Source: Magnaporthiopsis rhizophila
Lineage: Eukaryota > Ascomycota > Sordariomycetes > Magnaporthales > Magnaporthaceae
DNA: 64,000 nucleotides
Assembly: GCA_003049465.1 (NCBI GenBank)
Contig: PYSS01000078.1
Span: 124,001 to 188,000, forward strand
Direction: 5' to 3'
The position numbers and the translations under genes are program-made. This document shows, one piece after another, positions 19,681-30,840 of this stretch; positions within the stretch are counted from its first letter, which is position 1; each line of letters opens with the position of its first letter. Under the pieces are notes generated by a model that saw nothing but the letters and a program-made list of their open reading frames with translations, had not been told where the DNA came from and searched no databases.

Positions 19681-22240
19681 CGGCCCGGGAGTCCTGACAC
19701 TGTAGATCCCCCGCGTGGGTCACGTTCCTTTGCGGCATCTGCCGGCTCGATTTAAGTCACAGAGAATAAATACGTGTTTGGGTACATAGTAGCCAGGGAA
19801 TAGCCGTGCCCTCGATGTACAGTTTCTTTCGATATGTCTGGATGAAACCTTCCATATCGACAATATCATTACGATAAGGAATCCTTTTTTTTTGTTTTTT
19901 CCTCTCCCTTTTTCTCACTTTTCCCTTTTCTTTTTTCTTGAATGTTCCCTCTTATGCGCTCGGAAATACAGAGTTATTGCAGCTCCCCATGCGGACCGAG
20001 CACCCAGTCACCTCGATCTCCCTCCAAGGGTCGGCATATAACGTCGCCTCCTTTCAACTCCCATATCCCGCTGTTCCGATAGAGGCCCAACCGCACCGGG
20101 GTATACGTCCTTGGATGTCCCGAGGGATTGGAAGGGCAGGGGCGTGCATGAGAAAGGAGCCAAAGAATACTCAAGGGCGGTGATAAAGCTGATTACGTAT
20201 TGGAAATATCGTGCTCGGAATCCGGCGCCGTCAATCCTCGAAAGGCCCGAAGGGTGCAGTGTATGAGAGCCACCATGCACTAATGTGAGTGGAGCTCAAA
20301 AGCCCTCATCACATCTCCCTAGAAGCTTGTGAGGAAGTACCTTGGCATTGAGGGTTCCTCTTGTGCTACCTTTCAGATTTTTTGCTGTGTATGTCGATGT
20401 TGAGTCCGTCGTGGGCCTGGCAGTACCACGGCCCGTAATCCCGTTGCCGACGACCGCAGGCTTTCTGCTGTGGCTTAAGCTACTGCAAGCCACGAGGATT
20501 TGAAACTCCCTGGAGGATGAAAGTGCTGATTATTTTGTCATACGTTCACGTAATAGCACACAGTGGCGTTAGGCCATCAGGGGTCAAAAAGAGGAGCCAA
20601 GAGGACCACAAGACGCTCCTCCTCATACCACAACATTACACCGATGATTTGGAAAGGTTGCATGTAATCTGATGGAGCCGGGCCGAGTGCCGTGATAAAA
20701 CCTCTTGTTCTCTCCGGTGTCAGCAAATGATCCTCCCTGCGGGCGTGACGAGCCTGACTTCACCGGTCTTGTGAGTGACTGGCTGACGCAGCGACGCTGA
20801 GCCGTGCCAGGATTGAGCCTTGGTTGCGGGCAAGAAGTGGTCCAGGCGCCAGGATTTGGTCTTCGTCTTGGCCTGTTGTGTTCCCAATTTTCTCGTGGTG
20901 AGCACTGTGTGCGGGCATGCCAATTTTTAGCAAGGAAAACACCCACACATGTCGGGCACGGCTGGTGGACTTGAGCCGCCATGGAACAAAAGATATTCTT
21001 ATATGGTCTGCTGTCAAATTAAGTTTGACTTTTATCGAATCGAGGCATCCCTGTTCTTGGCTGCATGCATGCAACGGCGGCTTCAACCGCTGGTATTTAA
21101 TATCGAACCTGGTGCCAGCAGATACTGGGAGCCACCCGGATAGCAACATAATCTATAGCGCACCAGAAGCGTAAGTTTTGGTAAACGGTAAAGGAGGCGG
21201 ATCCATCGTCTCAGCGCTAAACCACGTGGAGCAAAATTTGGCCGACGTGACGGCAAGCAGGCCGAGAAAGGGTGGGTGGAATACACTCAGCCTCTTCATC
21301 AACGTCAGCCAGTCGGAAGGCCTGTTTCCCATCCATCCTGCGCAAAGGATTACGCGACGTCACACTGCAGGTGTAGCTGCCCAGAGCGGCAGCGAATCCT
21401 GTATCCCGGCCGGCCATACCGCCGCGCAAACCAGACGCACGCACGCGCCATTCTGAGTCTTATTGGGCGGTGTGAGAGGTGGATAATTATATCGAGCTGC
21501 CTAACTACTTTACAAATATTGCGATTCGCCACTGCATATGCACTTCTCGTCACATTGGCGGCGTTGTGTGCCCATTCCCATTCCGACAACCGTGTCGCCG
21601 GGCACACAGTGTTGATCTCGGGTGCCCAGCGGCCTCTCAGCCCTCGCTTAGGACCCGGAAACATGGCCTAACCGTCGGTCAGCGGATCCGCAGACGAATG
21701 TTCACACCATCACCGGTCTTGGCAAGTTCGTATTGTCACACTCATCTCGACGGAAATAGGGGGGGTCAGCCCTACAGGAGACGGGTATTGCGGGCTTTGC
21801 ACAAGGCTTTCTCGGTGGCCTATGTGGAAGCACCTTGGCAGGGCATCAGGTGATTGCTGAGGCTTACCACCATGTTGACCGCAGATGATGACAAACAAGG
21901 CACCGAGTTCTTGACCCAGCCTCCTGGTCCCGACTATTGCCTTCGCTACCAAAGATTCCAGGATCACAGCGGGCAACGTATGCCATTCCAGTCTCCTGTG
22001 CCCCCGCCACACATCTATCCCATCGCAGTGGAGAAATTAGATCCAAATGCATCACGAGAACGACTCAAATCCTCACCCTCGTCACGTATTGGGATGTCGG
22101 CGCGGCGGTCCGGAGCGGTAGGCATCCACATCAGAGGACCTTGCTTCCTCACAAGGCCGGGTGGCTCGGCGGTCATAGTCCGCCGGCTTGCCAAAAGGAC
22201 CGATGTCATGATGGGGCAGTGATGGAAGTGTAATAGTGGC
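19681..22240. other. Gene-poor region, no supported gene
   Basis: GC content is moderate and many short overlapping open frames occur on both strands. None has a recognisable domain, a convincing signal peptide or matching splice signals. A pyrimidine-rich run lies at 19885-19940. Stop density and composition suggest old, non-coding or decayed sequence between the LTR relics and the secreted-protein gene at 22417. Confidence 0.5.
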
Positions 22241-22270
22241 AAGAACAGGCAACGAGGAGAGAATCTCGTC

Positions 22271-22277
22271 TATAAAA
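22271..22277 (+). promoter_or_regulatory. TATA box of the small secreted protein gene
   Basis: TATAAAA lies 146 bp upstream of the ATG at 22417, within CGTCTATAAAACGC. It is followed by a C/A-rich leader that ends CAAG before the ATG, as is common for highly expressed fungal genes. Confidence 0.6.
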
Positions 22278-22416
22278 CGCCGGCCGCTCCTCTCCTCGGA
22301 AAAGAGAAAGATCCAGTCTTCATCCCAGCACCTCCAGAGAGCATCTGCCCGAGACCTGCAACAGCCAACCTTGACGCCCTTTGTCTGCCCACCGCAACCC
22401 AGCAAAATCATCCAAG

Positions 22417-22847
22417 ATGGTCAAGTTCGCCGCCTTCGCTGCTGCCGCCGCCCTCGCCGGCCAGGCCATGGCCCAGGTCGGAGACACCTGCTTCCTCCGC
22501 CGCTCCTACTGCGGCTTCCAGCTGCTCAGCGGCTCCGGATCCAGTAAGTTTCCATGAGCCTATATCCCAAAATGCACTTTGACCCACGGTTATTCGGTGT
22601 GTGACTGACACTGTAATCACCGTCACCTCCAGACTTTGAGCTTTGGAAGCAGCGCATCGACGAGGCCCTCGCTGCTGACAACCTCCCCATCGACGGAGAC
22701 CACGAGAACAACACGCTCTTCGTCTGCATCGGACCCACGTCTCTTGGCGTCGCCCAGTACTGCCCTGCCATCGGCCAGCGCTGCCAGCCTAGCACTGCCA
22801 ACGCCTGCGGTGCTGGCTCCACCCAGAACTCCTGCTGCGGCAACTAG
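22417..22847 (+). CDS. Small secreted cysteine-rich protein (effector-like)
   Basis: The model has exons 22417-22543 and 22633-22847 joined over an 89-bp intron with a CTGAC branch site, giving 113 residues. Residues 1-19 (MVKFAAFAAAAALAGQAMA) are a clear signal peptide with an AMA-Q cleavage site. The mature part of about 94 residues carries eight cysteines (25, 32, 74, 86, 93, 101, 110, 111), enough for four disulphides, and one possible N-glycosylation site (NNT). It ends NSCCGN. I do not recognise a family. Small size, secretion and even cysteine number are typical of apoplastic effectors, surface-active or antimicrobial proteins. A TATA box supports a real, regulated gene. Function remains open. 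Confidence 0.85.
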
Positions 22848-23900
22848 GTGCAAAATGGTGGCACTATCTCTGATGTTGTGACGGGTCATTGGGAGCTCTT
22901 ATGACAGGGGAGGGGAGAGGGGGGAGGCGGATATTGTGAAGCCAAAGCTCAAGCAACCATGTATTCAGATTCCAGACCTTGGCGGAGCAGACCCGTTTGT
23001 TGAGGACTTGCTTCCCTTGACACTCGTTTGTAGTTGTTCTTTACGAATAACAATGCTGGCCAGCTAAAACCAAGCGCCGAATGAGTGCACTGCGGTAAAC
23101 TACAGAAGCTGAAACAGTCGTATCAAATGGAACAAATCGGCCAAATTCCACGTAAAACGTCGAAAAGGGGTACACCCGCCCCAGAGTTTTAATTACCCAC
23201 CATCCCTATGTCCACACTTGTATGAAGTGCACGCTGAAAAGGTCAACTGATTACTCTGGACGTCTGCCGTTTAGCCAAGTGAAATCTAGCTAAAGAAAAA
23301 GAAAAAGAAAAAGAAAAAGAAAAAGAAAAAGAAAAAGAAAAAGAAAAAGAAAAAGAAAAAGAAAAAGAAAAAGAAAAAGAAAAAGAAAAAGAAAAAGAAA
23401 AAGAAAAAGAAAGTGAGGATGTGTACCATGGTTATTGACATTTCCTAAAAACACCTACCAGTTCGAGAACAAAGACTTTTTACCCATGTTTGTATGAGTC
23501 CTGCGCTAAAGCGTCTGCGAAAAAGCCAGTTTTTACGTTTTTACGTTCTTTGGTATCTGAAAAAGACATCACCAAAGAGTGTACGTGATAGCTGGGAACA
23601 TTTTATTAGACAAAAACGCTTGTAGCCAGCCAAAATTTCATTGTATAGAAATTTCACAAATGTTACATTTGTTTCATAATCGCAAATAAAAAGATCTGCA
23701 CTCGATCTTCATCGGGAATAAATATATAAAAATCCCTCAGCGTCGCATACTGCACCCTGATTCCTTTATAACAACGCAAAAATGTAAAAGAAAAGGTAGT
23801 GCTTATATGTGGCTACAACCCTCGCCTACAGCGCCACGAGCCACCTCGCCCTCCTCAATCGTACTCTCCCACCGCCTCTCGACAGACCTCTCTGTAGAAC
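22848..23900. other. Intergenic, AT-richer, with hexamer array
   Basis: This is the 3' side of two convergent genes. It contains the AAAAAG hexamer array at 23292-23413 and AT-rich DNA around 23600-23760. No coding frame is credible; the open frame near 23807-24127 is antisense to the membrane protein gene. Confidence 0.6.
23292..23413 (+). repeat. (AAAAAG)n microsatellite
   Basis: About twenty uninterrupted copies of the hexamer AAAAAG span 122 bp. The tract is perfect apart from its edges, which suggests recent expansion or active length change. Confidence 0.97.
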
Positions 23901-24781
23901 TTAGCGCTCCTTTTTCTCATCACCTTGCTCCACTCTGCTGGTCTTCGCAATCTTCTTTTCCCGCCAGTACCACGTGCCCGCGTACATGGCTCCCGGCCCC
24001 ACCAGCACTGGCGAGGCGGCCACGGCGGCAGCCACGCGTAGAGCCTCGGTTGTGGTCGTGTAGCCGAGCCTTCGCATTTCAAAGACGTTCCAGAGGCACC
24101 ACGCTAGAGATGTGGCCACCATTATGATTTGGTCCCACCTGAGCACCACAAAGAAAGCTTCCCGCGGGTCCACCGAAGCCATCCAATTGTCGCCCAGCGG
24201 ACCCCAGGGCACGGGCACGTCGAAAAAGGCACGGTAAAGCGAGAGGCGGCCCGCTGAAAGGGCAAAGTAAGCGAGCGTGCAGAGGTGCGCGGCCGCGGTG
24301 GCCCAGAAAAGAGTCGCGTAGGCGGTTAAAAGGTGCGGCAGGTCCTTGCATTTAAAAACCTCCATACCGGCGTCATCGTTCCCGGACCGGAGTCTGCGGA
24401 GGATGGACGCGAATAGGACCGTCAGAGGCCCCACGATAACCGGAGCGACCTGCCACAGGGTCGCGAGATCGAGCCAGGCGCCCGGGTTGGACCAGTGCGG
24501 CAAGCACAGGAGGACCGACGAGATAACGTAACCTAGAACGACGGCTGGCAGCACGGACCGGGCTACGTCCACGTCCACGACGCGGGCGGCCGGTCGGTAG
24601 TAGAGTGGGTTGAGGCTGGCCAGAAGCGTGAAGAGGAAATAGATGGGGCCAGTCCTGGCAATCGCGAACGTTTGGTACATCAGCGCCCAAAACCCGGGAC
24701 TGTTGATTGGCGGAGAAAGAGATGGTTAGCTTTCATTTTATAACACAATGGTTAAAGCGGTGGCGTTGACGTGCATGATAC

Positions 24782-24850
<69 letters not shown>

Positions 24851-24852
24851 GN

Positions 24853-24888
<36 letters not shown>

Positions 24889-25339
24889 AATACGCAATGA
24901 AAATGAAATGGGGTACCTACAAAGTAAGAACACGACCGCTGAAGGCCTGCAGGTTGGCCCGTCTGTGCCCTTCGACCACCCAGATAAGCACGGTGGGTGT
25001 CAGCATGCACAGGATATACCCAAGCTGGATGCGCTGCTCTGCAACCGGACTATCAAGGGCGAGCGAGAAAAGGCGCGTTAAATAAGCGAGAAATGTATCA
25101 ACCACCCCGTTGCCGGTGAAAGTTTTCCTGAAGGGATGGCCGAGGAACGAGTTTGGGACCTCGCCGGCTTTGATCCCGTGCGCGGCTATGTGCCAAAGCC
25201 CCAGAAGGACAAGGCCCATGATAAGCCTCGGAAGGAGCGCATTCTTGATCGGTTTGGCTGGTAGATCGTCCGTCCAGGCGGGATTTGGGCCTTGCGGCGA
25301 CGGGGCCCCGGGTCTTGGTTGCTGACGACGGCTCGCCAT
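23901..25339 (-). CDS. Multi-pass membrane protein, secondary-metabolism-associated type
   Basis: The model has exon 1 at 24921-25339 and exon 2 at 23901-24699, giving 405 residues. The 221-bp intron was placed where donor GTAGGT and acceptor AACAG rejoin the frame as VLTFPGFWALMYQ, a motif expected in this family. About eight hydrophobic segments are visible, including LIMGLVLLGLWHIA, YILCMLTPTVLIWVVE, VLPAVVLGYVISSVLLCL, APVIVGPLTVLFASIL and QIIMVATSLAWCLW. The overall pattern (ExxRRxN after the second segment, LWxxxP in the middle) resembles uncharacterised fungal integral membrane proteins found beside polyketide or terpenoid genes, some of which may be cyclases. No metabolite gene is adjacent here, so a biosynthetic role is not supported locally. 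The intron holds a long homopolymer tract with an unresolved base. Confidence 0.75.
24786..24887. repeat. Poly(A)/poly(T) tract inside an intron, with ambiguous base
   Basis: Two A runs (24786-24847 and 24853-24887) are separated by GGGG and an N at 24852. On the coding strand this is poly(T) in the middle of the intron of the membrane protein gene. The N and the tract length suggest an unresolved assembly or consensus position, so the true length is uncertain. Confidence 0.9.
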
Positions 25340-26357
25340 CTTCGCCGCTTGTTCGTTGCTAGTTGCTGGCGCGGCGTGGTGTAGTTTGAAAGGTGGGAGC
25401 TGGGCTAGTTATCGGAGAATTTTAGGCCTGGTTGCCGGACTCGCCGGATCTGACCGGTGCAGCAGGGAGCATAATATATTACATAGCGCGAATGGAATGC
25501 GATGTAGCTCAGTCTCGGGTCCCGGGGTTAAAGCCGGCCGCTTCGGGACAAGTTCGCGCCGCACACGAACCCCTATGACCATTCACCGCCTGTATGCCCA
25601 AGGTAGACGAATAGGAATACTGATTAATGCCTGTTGTGTCTGTCAGACTCGATATCTCAAGCGCTGACTTGGGGTTCGTGGAATCCCAAGAGTGGTGGGT
25701 GGAACCGGAACCATACCAAAAGGCTTCGTACTCGCTATTTCTATGCTTCGTAATCCCTAAGACCCGTAGTAAAAATGGTGCGTCCCACCAAGAGCTCCAA
25801 AAAAGGAAAGGGAACGGCGATAGCGATGCGAGAGTGGGAGGGAAGTTGGGGCAGAAAAAAAAAAGGAAACGCGAGGCCGGCCGCTCCCAGCATACGCCCG
25901 GTGCAGCCGGATTACATCCCCACCCCCCCGGCCGTTGGCGACCAGCTGAATATTGGGATCCGAACCCCGCAGTTCGTGCGTGTGGGTGGGCAGCAGCTAT
26001 GCAAAGGAAAACACGGGTCGAGGCGTATGAGCTTTCAAGGTATCCACTCCTGAACGACCGTTTTCTGCCGGTTTCCGCTTTCCCCGTCGTCTGCAACCTC
26101 AAATCACCTCCCTCCCGCCATCCTCTTGGACTTTCCGTGCCTCTCTAATAATCACTCTAACTTTTCGCCGGTTCGTACCCGGCTCCGGGTCAAGAAACTT
26201 GTTTGTATTGTAGCCACAGGAGCCCACCGGAGCCACAGAATCCTTCCATCTTTCCCCGTCCTCTTGAGTGGAAGCCCACGGCGGGGACTCCTTCCCGTAT
26301 GGATTAACCGAAGGTTCCTTTTAGGCCGCACGCCCGCCCATCCCATCACGTCTGTAG
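25340..26357. other. Intergenic with a possible upstream exon at 25775-26034
   Basis: An ATG-led frame at 25775 (MVRPTKSSKKGKG...) runs about 86 codons to a GT-type site at CAAGGTATCC (about 26031). It is basic at the start and Pro-rich in the middle, and could be exon 1 of the gene at 26358. I could not find an exon that joins the two in frame, so it is noted, not called. The rest shows nothing else. Confidence 0.3.
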
Positions 26358-27138
26358 CACCCATTTCATTACCCCCTGGCGTTGCACGCGCTGGAGCACG
26401 GCATTTGCAACGAGGACTTTCACCAGGAAAGGCGACAGAGCCTGCAGCTACTACCCAAATCAGTTTGTGTTGTTCCCAAAAAGGTCACGGTTTTTATTCC
26501 TGGGGTGCACAAACTCGAGGAGATTCCCCTACCAGCGGACCCGAAGCGGCCTAAGTGCGGCGACAGGCTCGTCTCAGTGTACACGCCGTCAACCTGGGTC
26601 CGACCCACTGATCCGCAGGATGCCAGTGACCCCCTGGAGGACATTCCTTTCTGGGATGTCCTAGCTGAGAAGCAGGGCACACAGGGAATAGACAGGTTTG
26701 CCGTTCTTCGACGTTGCCGTGTTCAAAGACCACCCCTTCGGCAGGCTCAGCTTGCCAAACAGCTACCCGCCGTACCAGCAGCCGGTCAAACTGGCGCCAC
26801 CCGCGCAGGTGCACTTCCTCGCGTTAGCCTTGCGGCGCCATTTCAACAGGCGTATTTCCGCGTCGTTCTTGGACGTCATCGACCCCAAATACGTCGAATT
26901 CATGGTCGAGGGCCGCTTCTTTTCCGAAGAGCGGACTATGCTGGACAAAGGGACCGAAGAAGCAGAGGAAGAAGAATATGGGAAGTGTTGCTCAGAGTCC
27001 GACCAGTCCGCCGGCGTTGCCGGAATTTCCATCGTCATTACCGCCGAGGCTGCGGCTTTGCGTCCCTGCGAGTTCGTTCGTCTCGGTGATTGGGCGCTAT
27101 CGACGAATGCGCTCTCTCACTCGATTGGTGGGCTGTAA
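26358..27138 (+). CDS. Hypothetical protein, 5' end unresolved
   Basis: Two open segments in different frames (26358-26625 and 26696-27138) can be joined by a 70-bp GT-AG intron with a possible branch site at GCTGAG. This gives about 236 residues to a stop at 27138. The joined product reads SVCVVPKKVTVFIPGVHKLE, RPTDPQDASLPFFDVAVFKD, VKLAPPAQVHFLALALRRHF, a charged EEAEEEE patch, and AGISIVITAEAAALRPCEF. No ATG is available before 26358 in this frame, so an upstream exon must exist or the gene is 5'-truncated. I do not recognise the family. An alternative is a frameshifted pseudogene. Coding character is moderate. Confidence 0.4.
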
Positions 27139-28224
27139 TTGGGCCAAGGCTGTCGCCAGCACGGTTGGGGAAACCACGAATTCAGATGGTCCCCGTGCGG
27201 ATGTGTAGCAGAGCAGTCAAAGCAGGATGTTTAATAAAGGTTGCTATAATTATCCTCATCACACGCGCTCTGCGCTGCGGCATGTTTATGCTTCGTGCCA
27301 TACTTTCAAGTCACCTGGCTCCAGGGACGTTCGTAAGTCTTGATATCGGAAGGGACCGACAGGTCCGTCTGCATACACAAAAGCGTCTATGCCACGCATC
27401 GCCTTGCAGTGTCCCCCGTAGCTTCCCCAAGCAGAGATGCGATGGCGGCCAGCTTTTGCCCTTTTGTTCAGGGCCACCTGGCATGACCATTCTCCGCGTG
27501 CCGGCGTCAAGATTGCAGTCCAGAATCGGCTTTCTGCTTCATTCGAGTCGTAGCGCGCGCCGCAGCCCAAGATGGGATAACATGCGCACAGATCCTTTTG
27601 GCCACCAAGGCGCGGGGAACCAAGACACGCAGGAGTTGTCTGCAAGCAATAAAAGTCAAGACGATGAACTTTGCGACGTCGTCCGATGACGTCTACCGAC
27701 AGGTGAGACGGCGTGTGCCCTTGACTGCTCGCCGTGTGGCAACGAATCAAGTAAATGAGAGGAAAGCAGCCCACCTACTAGGGTGTTGCCCCCTGGTCCT
27801 GCGAGCTCAGGCCGTCTTGTGCTTTCCCAAGTCAAGGTTTAGTGTACTGCCGAGAGCGTTTCACGGGACCCTACCTGCATTTTCCCGGCGTGCGAGCTCT
27901 GGATAAGGTTATTCATACCCAGTCGGGATGCTCGCTTCATGAGTTAGCAGACTTCTTGGCACGTTTCGATGAGCAGACTAAAGTTAGCGATGGGAAGAAA
28001 CAGAACAGCCTCGATTTTGGTTAGCTGCCTACGAGCACCAACAGCGCTGACAGTTTAATTGAGGCAATCCGCCCGGCGATGCTTTCCATGACAATGGCAT
28101 CTCTTCTCGATTTTGGACCCTTTGTTGAGCCGTGACCTTGATCGACAGACACATCGAGCCCTAAAACACAGAAGAAGGAAAAAAGCACGGCACCAGGCTT
28201 GGCAAGGCCTCATCCGGCTCCACG
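27139..28224. other. Intergenic, no supported gene
   Basis: Open frames on both strands overlap one another and have no recognisable motif or splice support. The last few hundred bases should contain the promoter of the rhodopsin-like gene at 28225. Confidence 0.5.
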
Positions 28225-29946
28225 ATGGACGCGACGCCGCCTGTGGACCTTTCGAAATGGAAAGAGGACAAGGACCTCGGGTACAAGCTCAACCTCCTGT
28301 ATTGGTGCCTTAGCGTCCTATCCGGCCTCGCCGTCGGCCTCAGGCTCTATACCAAGACAAGGTCCACATATGCCGGTCTGTGGTGGGACGACTGGATAGC
28401 AGTTGCCTCATGGGTAAGCTTCGCCCATGCGCCCCTTCGCCTCGACAGCTGGCGTCTATCTCGAGTCCAAAAAGTGGGCGTGTGCTGACGATCATATTGC
28501 CGTTTTCCTTTTCCTCCTCCAAGTTTCTGGTATTGTTGCAAAATGTCGCCGCCGCGTTCGAGCTGCGCCAGGGCCAGGGGATACACGCGTCCGAACTCCC
28601 CTTCGACGAGATCTCCCAGTTCATCCTGTCCGCCAACATGGCGGCGACCTTTGCCATCATAGTCACGACGTCGACCAAGAGCGGATTCTGCTTCACGCTC
28701 CTCAGGGAGCTAGACGTGTGGCGCCGCAGCGACTCCGCAGGCGACACGGAGGAGGCGCGCTTCAAGGCGCCACGGGGGCAGCGGGCGGCCGCCAACAGGG
28801 GCGAGCAGACGAAAAAGAGCGTGCTGCGCGGCATCGTCTGGAGCATACTGGCCATCATGAATATCGTATCCATGGTGGCCGGAATCCTGCTCTGGGTCCG
28901 GTGCTCGCCCATCTACAAGGGCTGGCGTCCAAGCGTGGAGGGGACTTGCTGGGGCGAGTTTGCCACAATTACGCCGCCGAGGGTAAACACAGGTAGGTAC
29001 CTTTTTGGCTCTCCTCTTTCATGCTGCATAGCATCTCAGCCTGCTGACCAAAGATGATTTACCTCTACCAATGAAGCGGTCACCGGCATAATGGACTTTG
29101 TTCTCTCCGTCCTGCCGATGTACATGCTCCGTGACGTTCCTCTCCGAACTGGCGAGCGGGTCGGACTCATGTTCTGTTTTTCGCTGGGACTATTGTGAGT
29201 GTGCCTGTTCGGGTTTCCTGTGACATGGCACCAGCCGCTATTGATGAAAGCGTGCTCTGCTAACACGAGGTTGGCGTTGCAGCGCCGCGGTGACGGGCTT
29301 CCTCAAGACATCAGAGGTGCATATCCTGACAGGCAACGATGTGACTTGTGCGTGCCATTCACACCCTTTCCTAGCAAACATCAATGCCGGCTAACCAGAC
29401 TAAACCCCCGCTGCCGCAGTCGATATCGTTCCGCTGACCATCTGGGGGTCGGCCGAGCCGAACCTGATCCTGATCGCCATCTCGCTCCCGGAGTCGCGGC
29501 ATCTTTTCTTCAAGGGCAGCAGATACGGCGCGCAACCACCAACGCCGCAGCGCTTACGGGACGCCACCACCAGCCAGATGGCCGCCAGATCCAGCTTGAA
29601 GGCGGATGCGGCACCATCCGACCCCGACTCCAAGACCGACGCGGCGCCCACAACACACTCCGTCTCGGCGCGCACGAGCCGCGACGACATCTGGGAGTTG
29701 CTGTCATACTACGGCGTCCAACTGTCACCACCTCAGCCCAGGACCGCACCACCGCCGCCCAGGGCCACTGTCGTGGTGAGGCCCCGGGATGGCGGGCGTG
29801 GTCGCCACGCCCAGGCGCCCATGACTCGGCCTCCTAGGGAGATGAGTAGGGACAGTAGGGCGGCCTGGCTGTACGGCAGAGATGCCTACGCTGCTGATTT
29901 GCGTAGGGACGCAGCGGGCATGCCAGCTCCCAGGCGCAGCAAGTGA
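28225..29946 (+). CDS. Rhodopsin-like (PTH11/SAT4-type) integral membrane protein
   Basis: The model has five exons: 28225-28413, 28524-28992, 29077-29194, 29283-29347 and 29420-29946, giving 455 residues. Branch sites CTGAC or CTAAC are visible in most introns, and phases join correctly. The first helix region carries the family signature GLRLYTKTR followed by WWDDWIAVASW. Later segments include WSILAIMNIVSMVAGILLWV, then CWGE, then TGIMDFVLSVLPMYML, and VPLTIWGSAEPNLILIAISLP. The C-terminal 150 residues are hydrophilic, Ala/Arg/Pro-rich and probably cytoplasmic. This is the fungal rhodopsin-domain family, which includes PTH11-like receptors; no CFEM domain is present. Ligand and role are unknown, and many family members are uncharacterised. 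Confidence 0.85.
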
Positions 29947-30840
29947 TATAATAGAGGCCATAGGCATGGATCGATGCATGGCGCCTGGTGTACTGCTGCA
30001 AGATAGGTACTATTAAAAGCCGTTGAGAAAATCGGAACGAGTCCGAATCCCAAAGCGTGTGGTCATGGCCTGGTTTTTTGCCGACATCGGATCCAACCCC
30101 TCAGCAGCCAGGTTGGTGACGTCACTCGTGAAATGCCCTCAATTTTTCACATCCCCGTCAATCCTCGACAAAATCATCAAAGGTCAGTAATCGAATTTTG
30201 TCTTCCTCGCCTACCAGGCAACGCCAAGATCCACCAGCCCTAGTGCCGTCGGAGCGGATGCCGTGTGCGGTCCGATTTCTTCTCATTGGCGCGCATCCAC
30301 CGGCTCTCGGCACTCTTCGCGCTAGAACCTGCTTTGCTGGGGGTCATTTTTAGTGGAGAACCAGCCTGGATGTTGGGCGACCTGCCCCGTAAGGTCCGCT
30401 AACCTGGCCCACCAGTCCTCGCGGGGCGCCAGCTTCGGCCTGGTTTTATGGAGGTTTAGGGGTCTCGTGCGAGGTAGCACACGATTCCGAGAAGCTGCGG
30501 CTCCCCAGGCTGCCGTCGCAGAAGGAGGGGTTGGATGGGGCAATGGTCAGTTTGTGGCTCTGATCAAATGGCTGTTACCTCGGGTATCGGGCGCCGTCAG
30601 GCCAGCTATAAGGGCGGGGGAAAGCCAAGGGCCAAGGGCTGTGGTTGGTAAACAAACCTTACTTGACTTGGAAATTCCGCATTATCGGCACCGTGCTTCA
30701 TCACATCTACTAGCGTGGCGTTGAAACAGGGTGCGTATCGAGCCAAGTCCAAGAACGCAATGGCCGGAGTTCTCTAGACAGAGTTTACCCAACATACGAA
30801 CAAAGCAGCCCTGGAGGTGCCCGCCCAGGTTTGCTATACG
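29947..30840. other. Intergenic, promoter side of the sugar porter
   Basis: No coding frame is convincing. The open frames at 30322-30724 on both strands mirror each other and have no domain. The region should hold the terminator of the membrane protein gene and the promoter of the transporter. Confidence 0.5.
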
